Source of the DNA: Anaerolineae bacterium
GTDB lineage: Bacteria; Chloroflexota; Anaerolineae; Aggregatilineales; Ch27
Assembly: GCA_013178165.1 (NCBI GenBank)
Contig: JABLXG010000001.1
Location: forward strand, 329,605-393,604
Length of the DNA: 64,000 bases
Reading direction: 5' to 3'
Positions 25,742 through 35,003 of the stretch are shown piece after piece (the stretch's first letter is position 1; the number at the start of each line of letters is the position of its first letter). Made by a program: the position numbers and the translations under genes. The notes under the pieces are model-generated. The model was not told where the DNA came from, searched no databases, and saw only the letters and a program-made list of their open reading frames with translations.

Positions 25742-26353
25742 ATGAATACAGTTCGCATTGCAGCAGGACAACTCAAACACTTTGTGGTTCGGCGTCCAAC
25801 GCTGGAAGACGCCGCCGCTGTGACCGGCCTGATCAACGTCTGCGCGGTTATCGAGACCGGATCGCTGGCGATGACAGTCGATCAGTTGCTGCAGATCTGG
25901 GCCTCGCCAGGCTTTGACCTGCAGACTGATGCCTGGATGGTCTTTGACCCGGTGGGTCAGCTGGTGGGTTACGCCGAGCTATGGGAGCAGCCGCCCTATG
26001 AGGCGCCTTATGTGTGGGTGCATGTGCATCCAGACTACGTCGGGCGCGGCATTGGTATCCATCTGCTTAGCCTGGCGGAAGGGCATGTTCGCCAGGCGGC
26101 CCGCTGCGACATGGCGGGCAGGCGGGTGGTGCTGCGGGTGGCCACGATCTGCCTGAACCAGACCGCTCGCCGTATGCTCAGCGAGCAGGGCTTCCGCCTG
26201 ACCGAACGTTTCTGGCGCTCCGGCGAAGGTACACAGGGCGCAGGGCGCTCCGGCGGTCCCGTCGATCGCATCGCGCTGCGGACTTTTGTGCCAGGCGAGC
26301 AGGGGCTGGCAGCGTACCGTTATGACATCTACGAGAAGGAACTGTGCGCTTAA
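25742..26353 (+). CDS. GNAT-family N-acetyltransferase
   Basis: The 203-residue protein has the acetyl-CoA loop HVHPDYVGRGIGIHLL (about residues 97-112) and a central LVGYAELWE strand, typical of GNAT proteins that acetylate amines with acetyl-CoA. The C-terminal half of the second GNAT fold is not seen. It is similar to the N-terminal half of the next gene (VHPDY.GRGIG, YxEWE/YxEVW), so the two arose by duplication. The ATG at 25742 was chosen; the frame upstream is poor coding sequence. Confidence 0.8.
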   Translation: MNTVRIAAGQLKHFVVRRPTLEDAAAVTGLINVCAVIETGSLAMTVDQLLQIWASPGFDLQTDAWMVFDPVGQLVGYAELWEQPPYEAPYVWVHVHPDYVGRGIGIHLLSLAEGHVRQAARCDMAGRRVVLRVATICLNQTARRMLSEQGFRLTERFWRSGEGTQGAGRSGGPVDRIALRTFVPGEQGLAAYRYDIYEKELCA

Positions 26354-26428
26354 GCGAGGCTTGAGCGCGGGAGAAGCGCCGGGGAGGTCGGCAACGGCTT
26401 CCCCGGCAGTACCGGACAAGAGGTAGCT

Positions 26429-27439
26429 ATGACCACTGCTGATAGCCAGCTACTGTTGCGCGCGCCGACGCTGGCGGATATCCCCGCCGCTGTCGCCCTG
26501 ATGAATGCTGTTTCGATGGCGGAGCAGGGCGTCCGCCAGGAAGATGAAGCGCATCTGGCCCATGAATGGGCCACCGATCACTTTGATCTGGCGACCGATG
26601 CACGCTTTGCTCTGGACGTGGAGGGCCGCCCGATCGGCTACATCGAAGTGTGGGATCGCCCGCCGCATGTCCATCCCTTCATCTGGGGCTGCGTCCATCC
26701 GGACTACCAGGGCCGGGGAATCGGGACCGGACTGATGGACTGGGCGGAGGCGCGTGCCGCCCGGGTGGTGAACGATGCGCCGGCGGGCGCGCGCGTCAGC
26801 GTCCGGGCCAGCACGGTCAGTACCAACGAACGCGCCGCGCGGTTGCTGACCCGCCGCGGCTACCGCCCGGTACGGCACTTCTGGCGTATGGTCCGCGAGT
26901 TGGAACCGGCAGTGACGCCGGAACCCCCGGACTGGCCGGAGGGGATCACGCTGCGCCCGTACTTCCCCGGTCTGGATGATCGCCTGATCCACCGCGTGGT
27001 TATGGACTCTTTCCGCGACCACTGGGGCTTTATCGAGGAGCCGTTTGAGGCGTGGCGTCGCCGGGTCAGGGGGCGCCCCGACTTCGATCCATCGCTGTGG
27101 CTTCTGGCGGTGACGACGGCTTCCGGCGGGGATGAGATCGTCGGCGTGGCGCTGTGCTCCCCGGCAGCAATTGAAGACCCGGATATGGGCTGGGTTGGCT
27201 CGCTGGGGGTGTTGCGGGAATGGCGGCGGCGGGGAATCGCCCGCGCCCTGCTGCAGTACGCCATCGGCGAGTTTTACCGCCGGGGACAGGCGCGGGTTGG
27301 GCTGGGCGTGGACGCGGCCAGCCTGACCGGCGCGACCCGCCTGTACGAGGAAGTCGGGATGCGTGTCGTCCGCCAGTGGGATCAGTACGAGAAAGTGCTG
27401 CGCGAAGGGCAGGAGATCGCGATCGAGTCGCTGGACTGA
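26429..27439 (+). CDS. tandem double-GNAT acetyltransferase
   Basis: The 336-residue protein carries two GNAT folds. The first has CVHPDYQGRGIGTGLMDWAE (about 90-109). The second ends in GVLREWRRRGIARALLQYAIG (about 259-279) and LGVDAASLTGATRLYEEVGM. Tandem GNATs such as mycothiol synthase have one active and one structural half; either may apply here. The substrate is unknown. It follows the similar single-GNAT gene by 75 bases and is probably in one operon with it. Confidence 0.85.
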   Translation: MTTADSQLLLRAPTLADIPAAVALMNAVSMAEQGVRQEDEAHLAHEWATDHFDLATDARFALDVEGRPIGYIEVWDRPPHVHPFIWGCVHPDYQGRGIGTGLMDWAEARAARVVNDAPAGARVSVRASTVSTNERAARLLTRRGYRPVRHFWRMVRELEPAVTPEPPDWPEGITLRPYFPGLDDRLIHRVVMDSFRDHWGFIEEPFEAWRRRVRGRPDFDPSLWLLAVTTASGGDEIVGVALCSPAAIEDPDMGWVGSLGVLREWRRRGIARALLQYAIGEFYRRGQARVGLGVDAASLTGATRLYEEVGMRVVRQWDQYEKVLREGQEIAIESLD

Positions 27440-27455
27440 ACGCCTCTCCGGCTCG

Positions 27456-27485
27456 TTGACAGCGCCGCGAAAACTATGCTACAGT
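27456..27485 (+). promoter_or_regulatory. sigma-70 promoter upstream of the RIO-kinase leader
   Basis: TTGACA (27456-27461), an 18-base spacer and TACAGT (27480-27485), starting 17 bases after the GNAT stop. Confidence 0.7.
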
Positions 27486-27981
27486 GGCGAAGGTTTTGCC
27501 TCCCGGCGGTGCACCGGGAAGGTTGCAGAAAGTGAGGGAGTAGATGCAAGTATTCGGATACCAACCCATTGTGTGGCGGAGCGCGCCTGCGCCCTGCTGA
27601 GGGTGGCTGAGCCATCACGCTCGTTTAGGTAGGCACTGTCAGCTTCATCACTTGCCCCTGCGATCCGCCCGACGGCGGCGCAGAAACCGGCGTCGCGCCC
27701 TTTCCTGGCGCGGACGCTGCCTCAAGTTCCTCAGCAGCTGGCCGACGCGCTCCCCCTGACCGCACCGGGGTAGGCGCTGCCGCGCCTGTTTCAGGCTGTC
27801 TGAGTTTCCCCCGACTGACCGGGTTGACCGACTTCCTGAACCAGACTCCCGCTTTATCCGGGCAGGCCATCCTGCGCGTAGCGCATAGCGGGCCAGACCC
27901 TTGCCCCCGGCGCAGAGAGCAACCGTTGCCGCTTTTACATCGCCTTATCTGTCACAGGTGCTGTTTGCTGAGGATACTGCC
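27486..27981 (+). other. long untranslated leader before the RIO kinase, with a possible 18-codon ORF
   Basis: From the promoter to the kinase start there are about 490 bases without a supported gene. A CCCGG...CCGGG hairpin lies at 27501-27520. A short frame at 27544-27600 (MQVFGYQPIVWRSAPAPC) follows GAGGGAG. No known riboswitch motif was recognised. Confidence 0.45.
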
Positions 27982-29013
27982 TTGCCTGACCTGAACGCTT
28001 ACCTGAAAGATCCTGACGCCATCGATGATCTCGATGACCTCTACAACCCGCAACGCCGCGACCGCCAGGCGCGCCGGGGACGTCGGCCACGTGGCGTTTC
28101 GAAGTCGCGCCGGACGAAGCGGCAACGCGCTGCCGTGAAGGTGGCTGGACTGGCCGCATCGGAAGGCGACTTTGCCACCACTTATACCCCGTCCCGTTAC
28201 GAAGAAGGTTGGTTGTTGGAATCGCTCCAGCCGTTCTATGAGATGGGCCTGCTGGCTGATGTGCTGGCCGTGATCAAGGGCGGCAAGGAGGCCACTGTCT
28301 ACCGCTGCCAGGGGCATCCCGACAGCGGGCTGGGACTGGTGGCAGCCAAGGTCTACCGCCCGCGCATGTTCCGCAACCTGCGTCGGGATCATGTCTACCG
28401 CCAGGGGCGTGACATCCTGACGCCGGAGGGCCGTCCCGTTGGCCTCAAAGGCGATCGGATCGCTCACGCCATCCAGAAGAAGACGGCCTTTGGCCAGAAG
28501 GCAGCGCATACATCCTGGTTGATGCACGAGTACACGACATTGCAAACGCTACACGCCGCCGGGGCAGCTGTCCCGGCGGCGTATGGCGCGGCGGCTAACG
28601 CCATCCTGATGAGCTATGTGGGCGACGAAGATGCCCCCGCGCCGACGCTGCACGAGGTCACACTGGAACCGGACGAGGTTGAACCGTTGTTTGATGAGGT
28701 GTTGCACCACATCGAATTGATGCTGGGGCATGGCATCATCCACGGCGATCTGTCCGCCTATAACATCCTGTACTGGGCCGGAGAGATCACGCTGATCGAC
28801 TTTCCTCAGGTGGTTGACCCGCGCCGCAACCATGAGGCGTATGCCATTCTGGGGCGGGATATCGCCCGCGTGTGCGAGTACTTCGCCGGGTACGGCCTGA
28901 GTCGCGATCCGGCGGATATGCTGGAGCGGTTGTGGCGGCGCTACATCGGTGCAACCCCTGCCGAGCGCGACGCCGACGATGCCCGCCTGTCCTGGTCACC
29001 GGAAGAGGAATAG
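27982..29013 (+). CDS. RIO1-type atypical Ser/Thr protein kinase
   Basis: The protein has an Asp/Arg-rich N-terminus (DPDAIDDLDDLYNPQRR and a basic RGRRPRGVSKSRRTKR patch). A RIO kinase domain follows, with GKEATVYRC as the flexible nucleotide loop, AAKVYRP with the ATP Lys, HGDLSAYNILY as the catalytic loop and LIDFPQVVD as the metal Asp segment. Those motifs match RIO1. In archaea and eukaryotes RIO proteins aid small-subunit ribosome maturation; bacterial homologues are less studied. The TTG at 27982 is preferred because GAGGA lies six bases before it. The frame is open to 27901, so start is uncertain. Confidence 0.85.
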   Translation: MPDLNAYLKDPDAIDDLDDLYNPQRRDRQARRGRRPRGVSKSRRTKRQRAAVKVAGLAASEGDFATTYTPSRYEEGWLLESLQPFYEMGLLADVLAVIKGGKEATVYRCQGHPDSGLGLVAAKVYRPRMFRNLRRDHVYRQGRDILTPEGRPVGLKGDRIAHAIQKKTAFGQKAAHTSWLMHEYTTLQTLHAAGAAVPAAYGAAANAILMSYVGDEDAPAPTLHEVTLEPDEVEPLFDEVLHHIELMLGHGIIHGDLSAYNILYWAGEITLIDFPQVVDPRRNHEAYAILGRDIARVCEYFAGYGLSRDPADMLERLWRRYIGATPAERDADDARLSWSPEEE

Positions 29014-29232
29014 TTGAGCGGCCTCATCCCTGGCCCTTCTTCATTTGAAAAGAGAGAGGCAAAAGGGGGACGCGTTATACCGTCGTGCGGGGTTAGGGGG
29101 TGAGAGCCGGTAGGGGTGCGGCACTGTTGTACCTGGAGCAAGGCCAAGCCGTAGCATCGCAATCCATTACGATGCTGCAAATGGGAGAGGCCTAAGGTTC
29201 TGTTCGTTCATAAAAAGGGGGAATGCGCGACC

Positions 29233-30003
29233 ATGAGTCTGCGTTTTCACGAGATCGCCGAACGTGACCACGTGATCCAGAATCCGATCACGCTGGAGAA
29301 GCTGGATGCCATTGGCGCGGCCTGCGGCTTTCAGCCGGGGATGCACCTGCTCGATCTGGCCTGCGGGCGCGGCGAAATGCTGACCCGCTGGGCGGCACAG
29401 TATGGGATCGGCGGGACAGGAGTAGACATCAGCGCCGCCTTCCTGACGGAAGCCCGTCGCCGCGCTCGCGAACGTCGGGTTATCGACCGGGTCACCTTCG
29501 TGCAGGCCGACGCCGGGAAGTACCTGGATGATACCCCGGGGGAGGCCGGTACGTACGATGTGGTGAGTTGCGTTGGGGCGACCTGGATCGGCGGCGGGAC
29601 GCCCGGCACGCTGGCGATCATGCGCCGTGCCCTCAAAGATCAGCGGGACGGCCTGCTGTTGGTGGGGGATGTGTACTGGGCCAGGCTGCCGGTCGAAGAA
29701 GCAGCCTATGCCGTGATGGGCGAGGAATCGCGGGCGTGGGCGCACGGCCTGCCGGCGATGCTGGAGATGTTCAACCAGACCGGTTTTGACCTGGTGCAGA
29801 TGTCCCTGGCGAATCCCGATAGCTGGGATGCCTATTACGCGCCGCAGTGGCGCAGTGTCTTCACCTGGCTGCGCGAGCACCCTGATGATCCGGATTATGC
29901 CGCCCTGCGCGCCTGGATTGACCGCAACCAGCGCGGCTATCTGCGGTACGAGCGTGATTACTGTGGCTGGGGGTTATTCCTGCTCCAGCCGAAGCTGGAC
30001 TGA
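29233..30003 (+). CDS. class I SAM-dependent methyltransferase
   Basis: The 256-residue protein has motif I LLDLACGRGE (about residues 39-48), GVDIS at strand 2, FVQADAGKYL at strand 3, YDVVSCVGATW at strand 4, and then a C-terminal region with WRSVFTWLREHPDDPDY. This fits the small-molecule Methyltransf_11/25 group, with no substrate visible. It lies just upstream of an Eis-like acetyltransferase and is separated from the RIO kinase by 219 bases. Confidence 0.82.
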   Translation: MSLRFHEIAERDHVIQNPITLEKLDAIGAACGFQPGMHLLDLACGRGEMLTRWAAQYGIGGTGVDISAAFLTEARRRARERRVIDRVTFVQADAGKYLDDTPGEAGTYDVVSCVGATWIGGGTPGTLAIMRRALKDQRDGLLLVGDVYWARLPVEEAAYAVMGEESRAWAHGLPAMLEMFNQTGFDLVQMSLANPDSWDAYYAPQWRSVFTWLREHPDDPDYAALRAWIDRNQRGYLRYERDYCGWGLFLLQPKLD

Positions 30004-30076
30004 GTGTCGCTTGAGGGGCCGGGACGGCCGCTGAGCCTGCCGTCCCAGCAGCAACAAGAAAGAAGAAGATGCAACT

Positions 30077-31264
30077 ATGAGCACCATTGTCATTCGGGCG
30101 CTGACCGAGTTCGAGGAGCGCGCCGGGGTTGTGCACCGTGTGGGGGCTTACGCTTTTGAGCCGTCGCCGCCGCTGGTGCCCCGCGAAAACTGGGAGCGCT
30201 GGCTGCGCAACGTGCCCGATGCGACCATCCTGGCCGCCTTTGAAGGGGGGCAGGCGGTGGCCATCTCGTGCAGTTCGCCTTTTACCCAGAACGTGCGCGG
30301 CCAGATCTGGCCGATGAGCGGCATCTGGGGTGTGGCGACGCTGCCCGGCGCGCGGCGCAACGGCCATATCCGACGGCTGATGGCCGATCTGCTGCGCCGG
30401 GGATATGAGGAAGGCATGCCGGTGACCTGCCTGTATCCTTTCCGGCCATCCTTTTATGAGCGTATGGGCTATGTATCCTTCCCGCAGCCGCGTATGGCGA
30501 AGATCGATCCGCGTCCGCTGGCGCCGTTGCTGCGGATGTCACTGGGCGGGACGGTGGAACTGTTGCCGATCAAGGACGGCCACGCGATCTACCGGGCGTA
30601 TATCCTGGCCCAGCAGCAGCGGATTCACGGCATGGCTGTTTGTAGCGAACCCGCGGCGCTTAACGAAGCTAGCCGCGATCACTGGCTGGCGGTGGCCCGT
30701 GTTGCTGGGGAACCGGCCGGCGCGATGATCTACACGATCAGCGGGGAAGAAGATCGGCGCGTGATGCGCGTCCACCGCTTCTATACGCACACCGCCGCCG
30801 GTTTGTACCTCCTGCTGGAGTGGTTCGCCCGCCACATCGACCAGGTGGAGCACGTTGAGGTGCGCCTGCCACCAGCGGAACTACCGGAAACGTGGTGGCC
30901 TGACCTGGCCACACTCAAGACAGAGCGCCTGTGGCCGCCGATGGGCCGCGTGCTGGATGTGGCCCGGCTCGGGGGGATGGCTGCCGGGACGGGCCGCTTC
31001 ACCGCCCGGCTTAGCGATCCGCTCTGCCCCTGGAACGAGGGCATCTGGACGTTTGCGGGGGAGGGCGGGAGCCTGACGGTGACGCCGGCCGCTGGCACTC
31101 CGGAGTGCACCCTGACTATTCAGGGGCTGTCGGCGCTGGTTTACGGGGCGCACGACCCGGCTCTATTCGCCATGCTGGGCTGGGGTGATCCCGCGCCGGA
31201 AGTGCAGGCCGTCATGCGGGCCATCTTCCCGGCGCAGTTGCCGTACCTGCACGAGGAGTTCTGA
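30077..31264 (+). CDS. Eis-like GNAT acetyltransferase
   Basis: The 395-residue protein has the three-part Eis layout. A GNAT domain carries the acetyl-CoA loop VATLPGARRNGHIRRLMADLL (about residues 89-109) and CLYPFRPSFYERMGY. A second GNAT-like region follows. A C-terminal SCP2-like domain carries LTVTPAAGTPECTLTIQGLSALVYG. Eis enzymes acetylate amines on several positions of aminoglycosides or protein lysines; resistance cannot be inferred without a test. It is probably cotranscribed with the methyltransferase. Confidence 0.88.
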   Translation: MSTIVIRALTEFEERAGVVHRVGAYAFEPSPPLVPRENWERWLRNVPDATILAAFEGGQAVAISCSSPFTQNVRGQIWPMSGIWGVATLPGARRNGHIRRLMADLLRRGYEEGMPVTCLYPFRPSFYERMGYVSFPQPRMAKIDPRPLAPLLRMSLGGTVELLPIKDGHAIYRAYILAQQQRIHGMAVCSEPAALNEASRDHWLAVARVAGEPAGAMIYTISGEEDRRVMRVHRFYTHTAAGLYLLLEWFARHIDQVEHVEVRLPPAELPETWWPDLATLKTERLWPPMGRVLDVARLGGMAAGTGRFTARLSDPLCPWNEGIWTFAGEGGSLTVTPAAGTPECTLTIQGLSALVYGAHDPALFAMLGWGDPAPEVQAVMRAIFPAQLPYLHEEF

Positions 31265-31269
31265 ATCCG

Positions 31270-31307
31270 GGCGGGTTGGCCGACCTGTGAAGTGCGACCA
31301 ACCCGCC
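31270..31307. terminator. bidirectional hairpin between eis-like and malQ genes
   Basis: GGCGGGTTGG (31270-31279) pairs with CCAACCCGCC (31298-31307) between two convergent stop codons. T-tracts are weak (TCGTTGTG on plus). Confidence 0.5.
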
Positions 31308-31327
31308 TCGTTGTGAAGATGCCCGAA

Positions 31328-32869
31328 TTACTTCTTGGCGACAGCTACATCGCCGTAGACCTTTTCCTGCTGGTCGGCGCGGCGCTGGTACAGCCAGGTG
31401 ATGTGGGCCAACCCCTGGTTAGCCCGCGCCATCTGCTCCGGCGTAAAGCGCCAGGTCCAGTTGCCCGCCGGGTTGCCGGGCGTGTTCATCCGCGCCTCAG
31501 AGCCGAGGCCCAGCACGTCCTGCATGGTGACGATGAAGGTATGGGCGCAGGAACGCATGCCCAGCACCATAAAGGTCCAGGCCGGGTCGTGAACTTCAGC
31601 GCCCAGGTAGTCGGTCATGAAGCGGCGCATGGCATCGGTGCATTCTTCTTTCCACCAGCCGAGGGTAGTGTTGTTATCATGCGTACCGCTGTAAACGACG
31701 CAGTTGGGGACATGGTTGTGCGGCAGGAAGGGGTTCTTGGGGTCCTCTCCCCAGGCAAACTGCAGCACCTTCATGCCCGGCAGGCCGAAATCCTCCCGCA
31801 GCTTTTCGACACCCTCGGTGATCACGCCCAGGTCTTCCGCGATGATCGGCAGTTCGCCCAGTTCCGCTTTGACCACGTTGAAGAAATCGTGGCGCGGGCC
31901 GGGCCGCCAGTGGCCATTGATGGCCGTCTTTTCTTTCGCCGGAATCTCCCAGTAGGCTTCAAAGCCGCGGAAGTGGTCAATGCGGACGTAATCGACCACG
32001 CTGAGGATGGCGCGGAAGCGGCGGATCCACCAGGCGTAGCCGTCAGCCCGCATGACATCCCAGCGGTAAAGGGGGTTACCCCAGCGCTGTCCCGTCGGGC
32101 TGAAGTAATCCGGCGGTACGCCGGCGATCACGGTCGGGCGACCTTTGGCGTCCAGGTAGAACTGGTCGCGGTTGGCCCAGACATCCGCGCTGTCATGGGC
32201 CACGAAGATGGGCAGGTCGCCAAACAGGCGGACGCCTTTGCCGTTAGCGTAGGCCTTGAGCGCGAACCATTGCCGGTGGAAGACCCACTGGCGGAAGCGA
32301 TGCTCAGCAATGCGGTAGGCGTGGGTATGGCGGGCGGCTTCCAGCGCCAGCGGCTGGCGCAGGGCCTCCCCTTCCGGCCACTCGACCCAGGGCCGCCCGC
32401 CCTGGGCGTCTTTGAGGGCGGCGAACAGGGCGAAGTCGTCCAGCCAGTAGGCGTTTTCAGCGCACCAGGTTTCGAATTCAGCCTGGTGGGGCGAGGTACG
32501 GTTGGAGGCGAAGCGATCGTAGGCCAGGCTGAGCTTCTGGTCGTGGTAGCCGATGATCCAGCCGTAGTCGACACGATCGGCGGGGAAGGGTGGCACATCG
32601 GCCAGATCGTCAGCTGTCAGCCAGCCATCCTCGACCAGCTGATCCAGGCTGATCAGGTTGGCGTTGCCGGCGAAGGCGGAAAGAGTCTGGTACGGCGAAT
32701 CGCCGTAGCTGGTCGGGCCAAGCGGCAGCACCTGCCAGATCGACTGGCCGTTTTCGGCCAGCCAGTCCACAAACCGGTACGCCCACTCCCCCAGATCGCC
32801 GATGCCATAACGGCCTGGCAGCGAGGTGGGATGGAGCAGGACGCCACTGGAACGGGGGAACAGAGTCAT
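31328..32869 (-). CDS. malQ: 4-alpha-glucanotransferase (amylomaltase)
   Basis: The 513-residue protein is normal length for GH77. It shows SSGVLLHPTSLPGRYGIGDLG at the N-terminus, the nucleophile region RIDHFRGFEAYWEIP, the acid/base EDLG in IIAEDLGVITEG and HDNNTTLGWW near the end. It moves maltodextrin units between glucans in starch or glycogen metabolism. The gene stands alone; no maltose operon lies nearby in the window. Confidence 0.95.
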   Translation of the reverse strand: MTLFPRSSGVLLHPTSLPGRYGIGDLGEWAYRFVDWLAENGQSIWQVLPLGPTSYGDSPYQTLSAFAGNANLISLDQLVEDGWLTADDLADVPPFPADRVDYGWIIGYHDQKLSLAYDRFASNRTSPHQAEFETWCAENAYWLDDFALFAALKDAQGGRPWVEWPEGEALRQPLALEAARHTHAYRIAEHRFRQWVFHRQWFALKAYANGKGVRLFGDLPIFVAHDSADVWANRDQFYLDAKGRPTVIAGVPPDYFSPTGQRWGNPLYRWDVMRADGYAWWIRRFRAILSVVDYVRIDHFRGFEAYWEIPAKEKTAINGHWRPGPRHDFFNVVKAELGELPIIAEDLGVITEGVEKLREDFGLPGMKVLQFAWGEDPKNPFLPHNHVPNCVVYSGTHDNNTTLGWWKEECTDAMRRFMTDYLGAEVHDPAWTFMVLGMRSCAHTFIVTMQDVLGLGSEARMNTPGNPAGNWTWRFTPEQMARANQGLAHITWLYQRRADQQEKVYGDVAVAKK

Positions 32870-32932
32870 GGGTTCAACCCTTCGGGTAGGCAGTAGCCAG
32901 CAAATACAGAGTGGCGCAAGGATGATGGTCGC

Positions 32933-33118
32933 TTATTGTAGCGGCTGGGGGGAATATTCGGCAAGGCGGCGCAATGCGGCACGGCAGCCAGGGATGTCGT
33001 ACGGTTGCGCCCAGATGCTTGTAGCAGCCCGATGGCTGAACAGCTGCGCATGTATCCGCAGTTCAGCGCGACGGGCGATGATCGGCTCATTGCCGCGCAT
33101 CACGATGAGGTAAGACAT
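32933..33118 (-). CDS. possible small protein, weakly supported
   Basis: A 61-codon frame with reasonable composition (start MSYLIVMRGNEPIIARR) lies between malQ and the MFS gene. It shares one base with the divergent start of the MFS gene and reads into the malQ promoter. There is no convincing ribosome site and no known family. It may be chance. Confidence 0.3.
   Translation of the reverse strand: MSYLIVMRGNEPIIARRAELRIHAQLFSHRAATSIWAQPYDIPGCRAALRRLAEYSPQPLQ
32935..32964 (-). promoter_or_regulatory. candidate promoter of malQ
   Basis: Minus strand reads TTGCCG, 18 bases and TACAAT (32935-32940), about 66 bases before the malQ start. Confidence 0.5.
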
Positions 33119-34362
33119 TGAAGAAACTCAACGCTGTCACCGTGTATCTGGTTTTTCAGGGCGGATGGTCGTTCTTCTTTGGCCTGGTGGTGACCGTGAA
33201 CATGGTCTACCAGGCTGTTACCGTCGGGCTGAACCCGCTGCAACTGGTGCTGGTGGGGACGGCCCTGGAGCTTTCCGCCGCGATCTTTGAGGTGCCCACC
33301 GGCGTGATTGCCGACCTGCATGGGCGGCGGCTGTCGGTGATCATCGGCACAGCGCTGACCGGCGTAGGTTTCATCATCGAAGGCTCCTTCCCGGTGTGGG
33401 GGATGGTCATGCTGGGTCAGGCGGTATGGGGCTTCGGCTGGACGTTCATCAGCGGGGCGCTGGATGCCTGGATCGCCGACGAGGTCGGCACGGAACGCGC
33501 CGGGCGGGCCTACCTGCGCGGCGCACAGGTCGGGCAAATCATGGGCCTGGCTGCAATCCTGCCCAGTGTGCTGCTGGCCAGCGTGGCGATCACGGGGCCG
33601 ATTGTGCTCGGCGGGGCGCTGTTCATCGGTCTGGCCGTCTTTCTGTTCTTCTTTATGCCGGAGGAAGGCTTCCGGCCTGCTGCGCGGGGAAGCCGCCTGA
33701 ACTGGACTCACATGCGGGAGACGCTGGGGCAGGGCATCCGGCTGGTGCGGCTGCGCCCCGTGCTGCTGGCCCTGCTGCTGGTCGGGCTGTTCTATGGTGC
33801 GTACAGCGAAGGCTTTGACCGCCTGTGGACGGCTTTTCTGCTGCGCGAGCATACCCTGCCGGGGATTGGGGATCTGCAGCCGGTCGTCTGGTTTGGCCTC
33901 ATCCGCGCCGTCTCTGCGGTGCTGTCCATCGGTGCGACGGAGCTGGTCAAACGGCGGCTGACCTTGGACCATCGGCGGAGCGTCAGCCGGGCGCTGCTGC
34001 TGTTCTACGGCCTGGTCTCCGCCGGGACGGTAGCTTACGCGCTGTCGGGCAGCGTTGCAGCGGCGCTGGCGGCCTACTGGGTTGTGGTTACCGCGCGGTC
34101 AACGGCGGGACCGGTCATGGTGGCCTGGCTGAACCAGCACATCGACTCGCGGGTACGGGCGACGGTGCTTTCCATGTCGGCGCAGGCTGATGAAATCGGC
34201 CAGATCGCCGGCGGTCCGGCCATCGGCGCGATCGGGACGGTAGTCTCCCTGCGCGCCGCGCTGGCTATCAGCGGTCTGCTGCTGCTCCCGGCGTTGGGGT
34301 TGCTGCGCGGGCAATTGCGGGTGGCGCTGGAGCCGCTGGCGGAGGCGCCCGCGGCTGACTGA
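33118..34362 (+). CDS. MFS transporter
   Basis: The 414-residue protein has about twelve membrane segments. The cytoplasmic loop between helices 2 and 3 is GVIADLHGRRLSVIIG, matching the D-x-x-G-R-R motif of the major facilitator superfamily. A central loop and second half (ELVKRRLTLDHRRSVSRALL) follow. The start is TTG with GAGG eight bases upstream. Substrate unknown; it may be a drug or metabolite exporter. A downstream extended -10 promoter serves the next gene. Confidence 0.85.
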   Translation: MKKLNAVTVYLVFQGGWSFFFGLVVTVNMVYQAVTVGLNPLQLVLVGTALELSAAIFEVPTGVIADLHGRRLSVIIGTALTGVGFIIEGSFPVWGMVMLGQAVWGFGWTFISGALDAWIADEVGTERAGRAYLRGAQVGQIMGLAAILPSVLLASVAITGPIVLGGALFIGLAVFLFFFMPEEGFRPAARGSRLNWTHMRETLGQGIRLVRLRPVLLALLLVGLFYGAYSEGFDRLWTAFLLREHTLPGIGDLQPVVWFGLIRAVSAVLSIGATELVKRRLTLDHRRSVSRALLLFYGLVSAGTVAYALSGSVAAALAAYWVVVTARSTAGPVMVAWLNQHIDSRVRATVLSMSAQADEIGQIAGGPAIGAIGTVVSLRAALAISGLLLLPALGLLRGQLRVALEPLAEAPAAD

Positions 34363-34385
34363 GGCGAGTAGCGCCGGGCGGAGCA

Positions 34386-34394
34386 TGTTATAAT
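34386..34394 (+). promoter_or_regulatory. extended -10 promoter
   Basis: TGTTATAAT (TATAAT at 34389-34394 with TG one base upstream) precedes the small membrane protein gene by about 85 bases. No clear -35 box. Confidence 0.6.
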
Positions 34395-34480
34395 GCACGC
34401 GTTACAGGCGCGGGGAGGGTTGCTTCCCCTGTTCTTATCGGTGTGTGCCGCCTGGCATTCCTGGGAAAGGCAGCGACCTT

Positions 34481-34975
34481 ATGCAAGGACTGACCAACCT
34501 GAGTGTGCAGGATATCCTGGCCCTGTTGACTCCACGCAGCCCGTGGGATTACCTGCTCTACATCTTCCTTTTCTTTGCGCTGATGACCCTGTTCATGCAG
34601 CGGGCCGGTCAGCAAACGATCACTATCCTGCTGGTGATCGTGGCGGTAGGCGTTTTTGTTGACAAGGTCAAGGTACTGGGCAACTGCGGTCTGGAAGTGA
34701 TGCTGATCCGCGTGCTGTACTTCGTGGTGCCACTCATAGTGGCCGGCCTGACCAAGAATCCCAAATCGCGGGTCCCGGCGGTTATTGCGTCCGTGCTGGG
34801 CCTGGCCTATACCTTCGGGACGTGGTTCTTTGTCCTGCAGGGGCCGGCCTGTCCGCGGGAGAGCCGCGACACGATTATCCTGCTGCCGGTGGCAGCGCGG
34901 GCCTTGTGGCTGGGTGGGCGACGCCTGCGGGTGGATATCGCCCGGCTGGGTGTGGCGGAAAGCTTGCCCCGCTGA
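34481..34975 (+). CDS. small integral membrane protein of unknown function
   Basis: The 164-residue protein has about four membrane segments (WDYLLYIFLFFALMTLF, ITILLVIVAVGVFV, VLYFVVPLIVAGL, VIASVLGLAYTFGTWFFV) and a short basic tail. No family is recognised. It has its own extended -10 promoter and a bidirectional terminator downstream. Confidence 0.65.
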   Translation: MQGLTNLSVQDILALLTPRSPWDYLLYIFLFFALMTLFMQRAGQQTITILLVIVAVGVFVDKVKVLGNCGLEVMLIRVLYFVVPLIVAGLTKNPKSRVPAVIASVLGLAYTFGTWFFVLQGPACPRESRDTIILLPVAARALWLGGRRLRVDIARLGVAESLPR

Positions 34976-35003
34976 GGGTTGACTTCTGGAATTGCAGCAA
35001 AGG

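Noticed and set aside
27625-27870. 81-codon minus-strand frame before the RIO kinase
   Set aside because: Pro/Gly/Arg-rich composition, no ribosome site and no family; likely chance in GC-rich leader DNA.
31292-32896. Open frame of 534 codons opposite malQ
   Set aside because: Shadow of malQ; GH77 motifs are on the minus strand.
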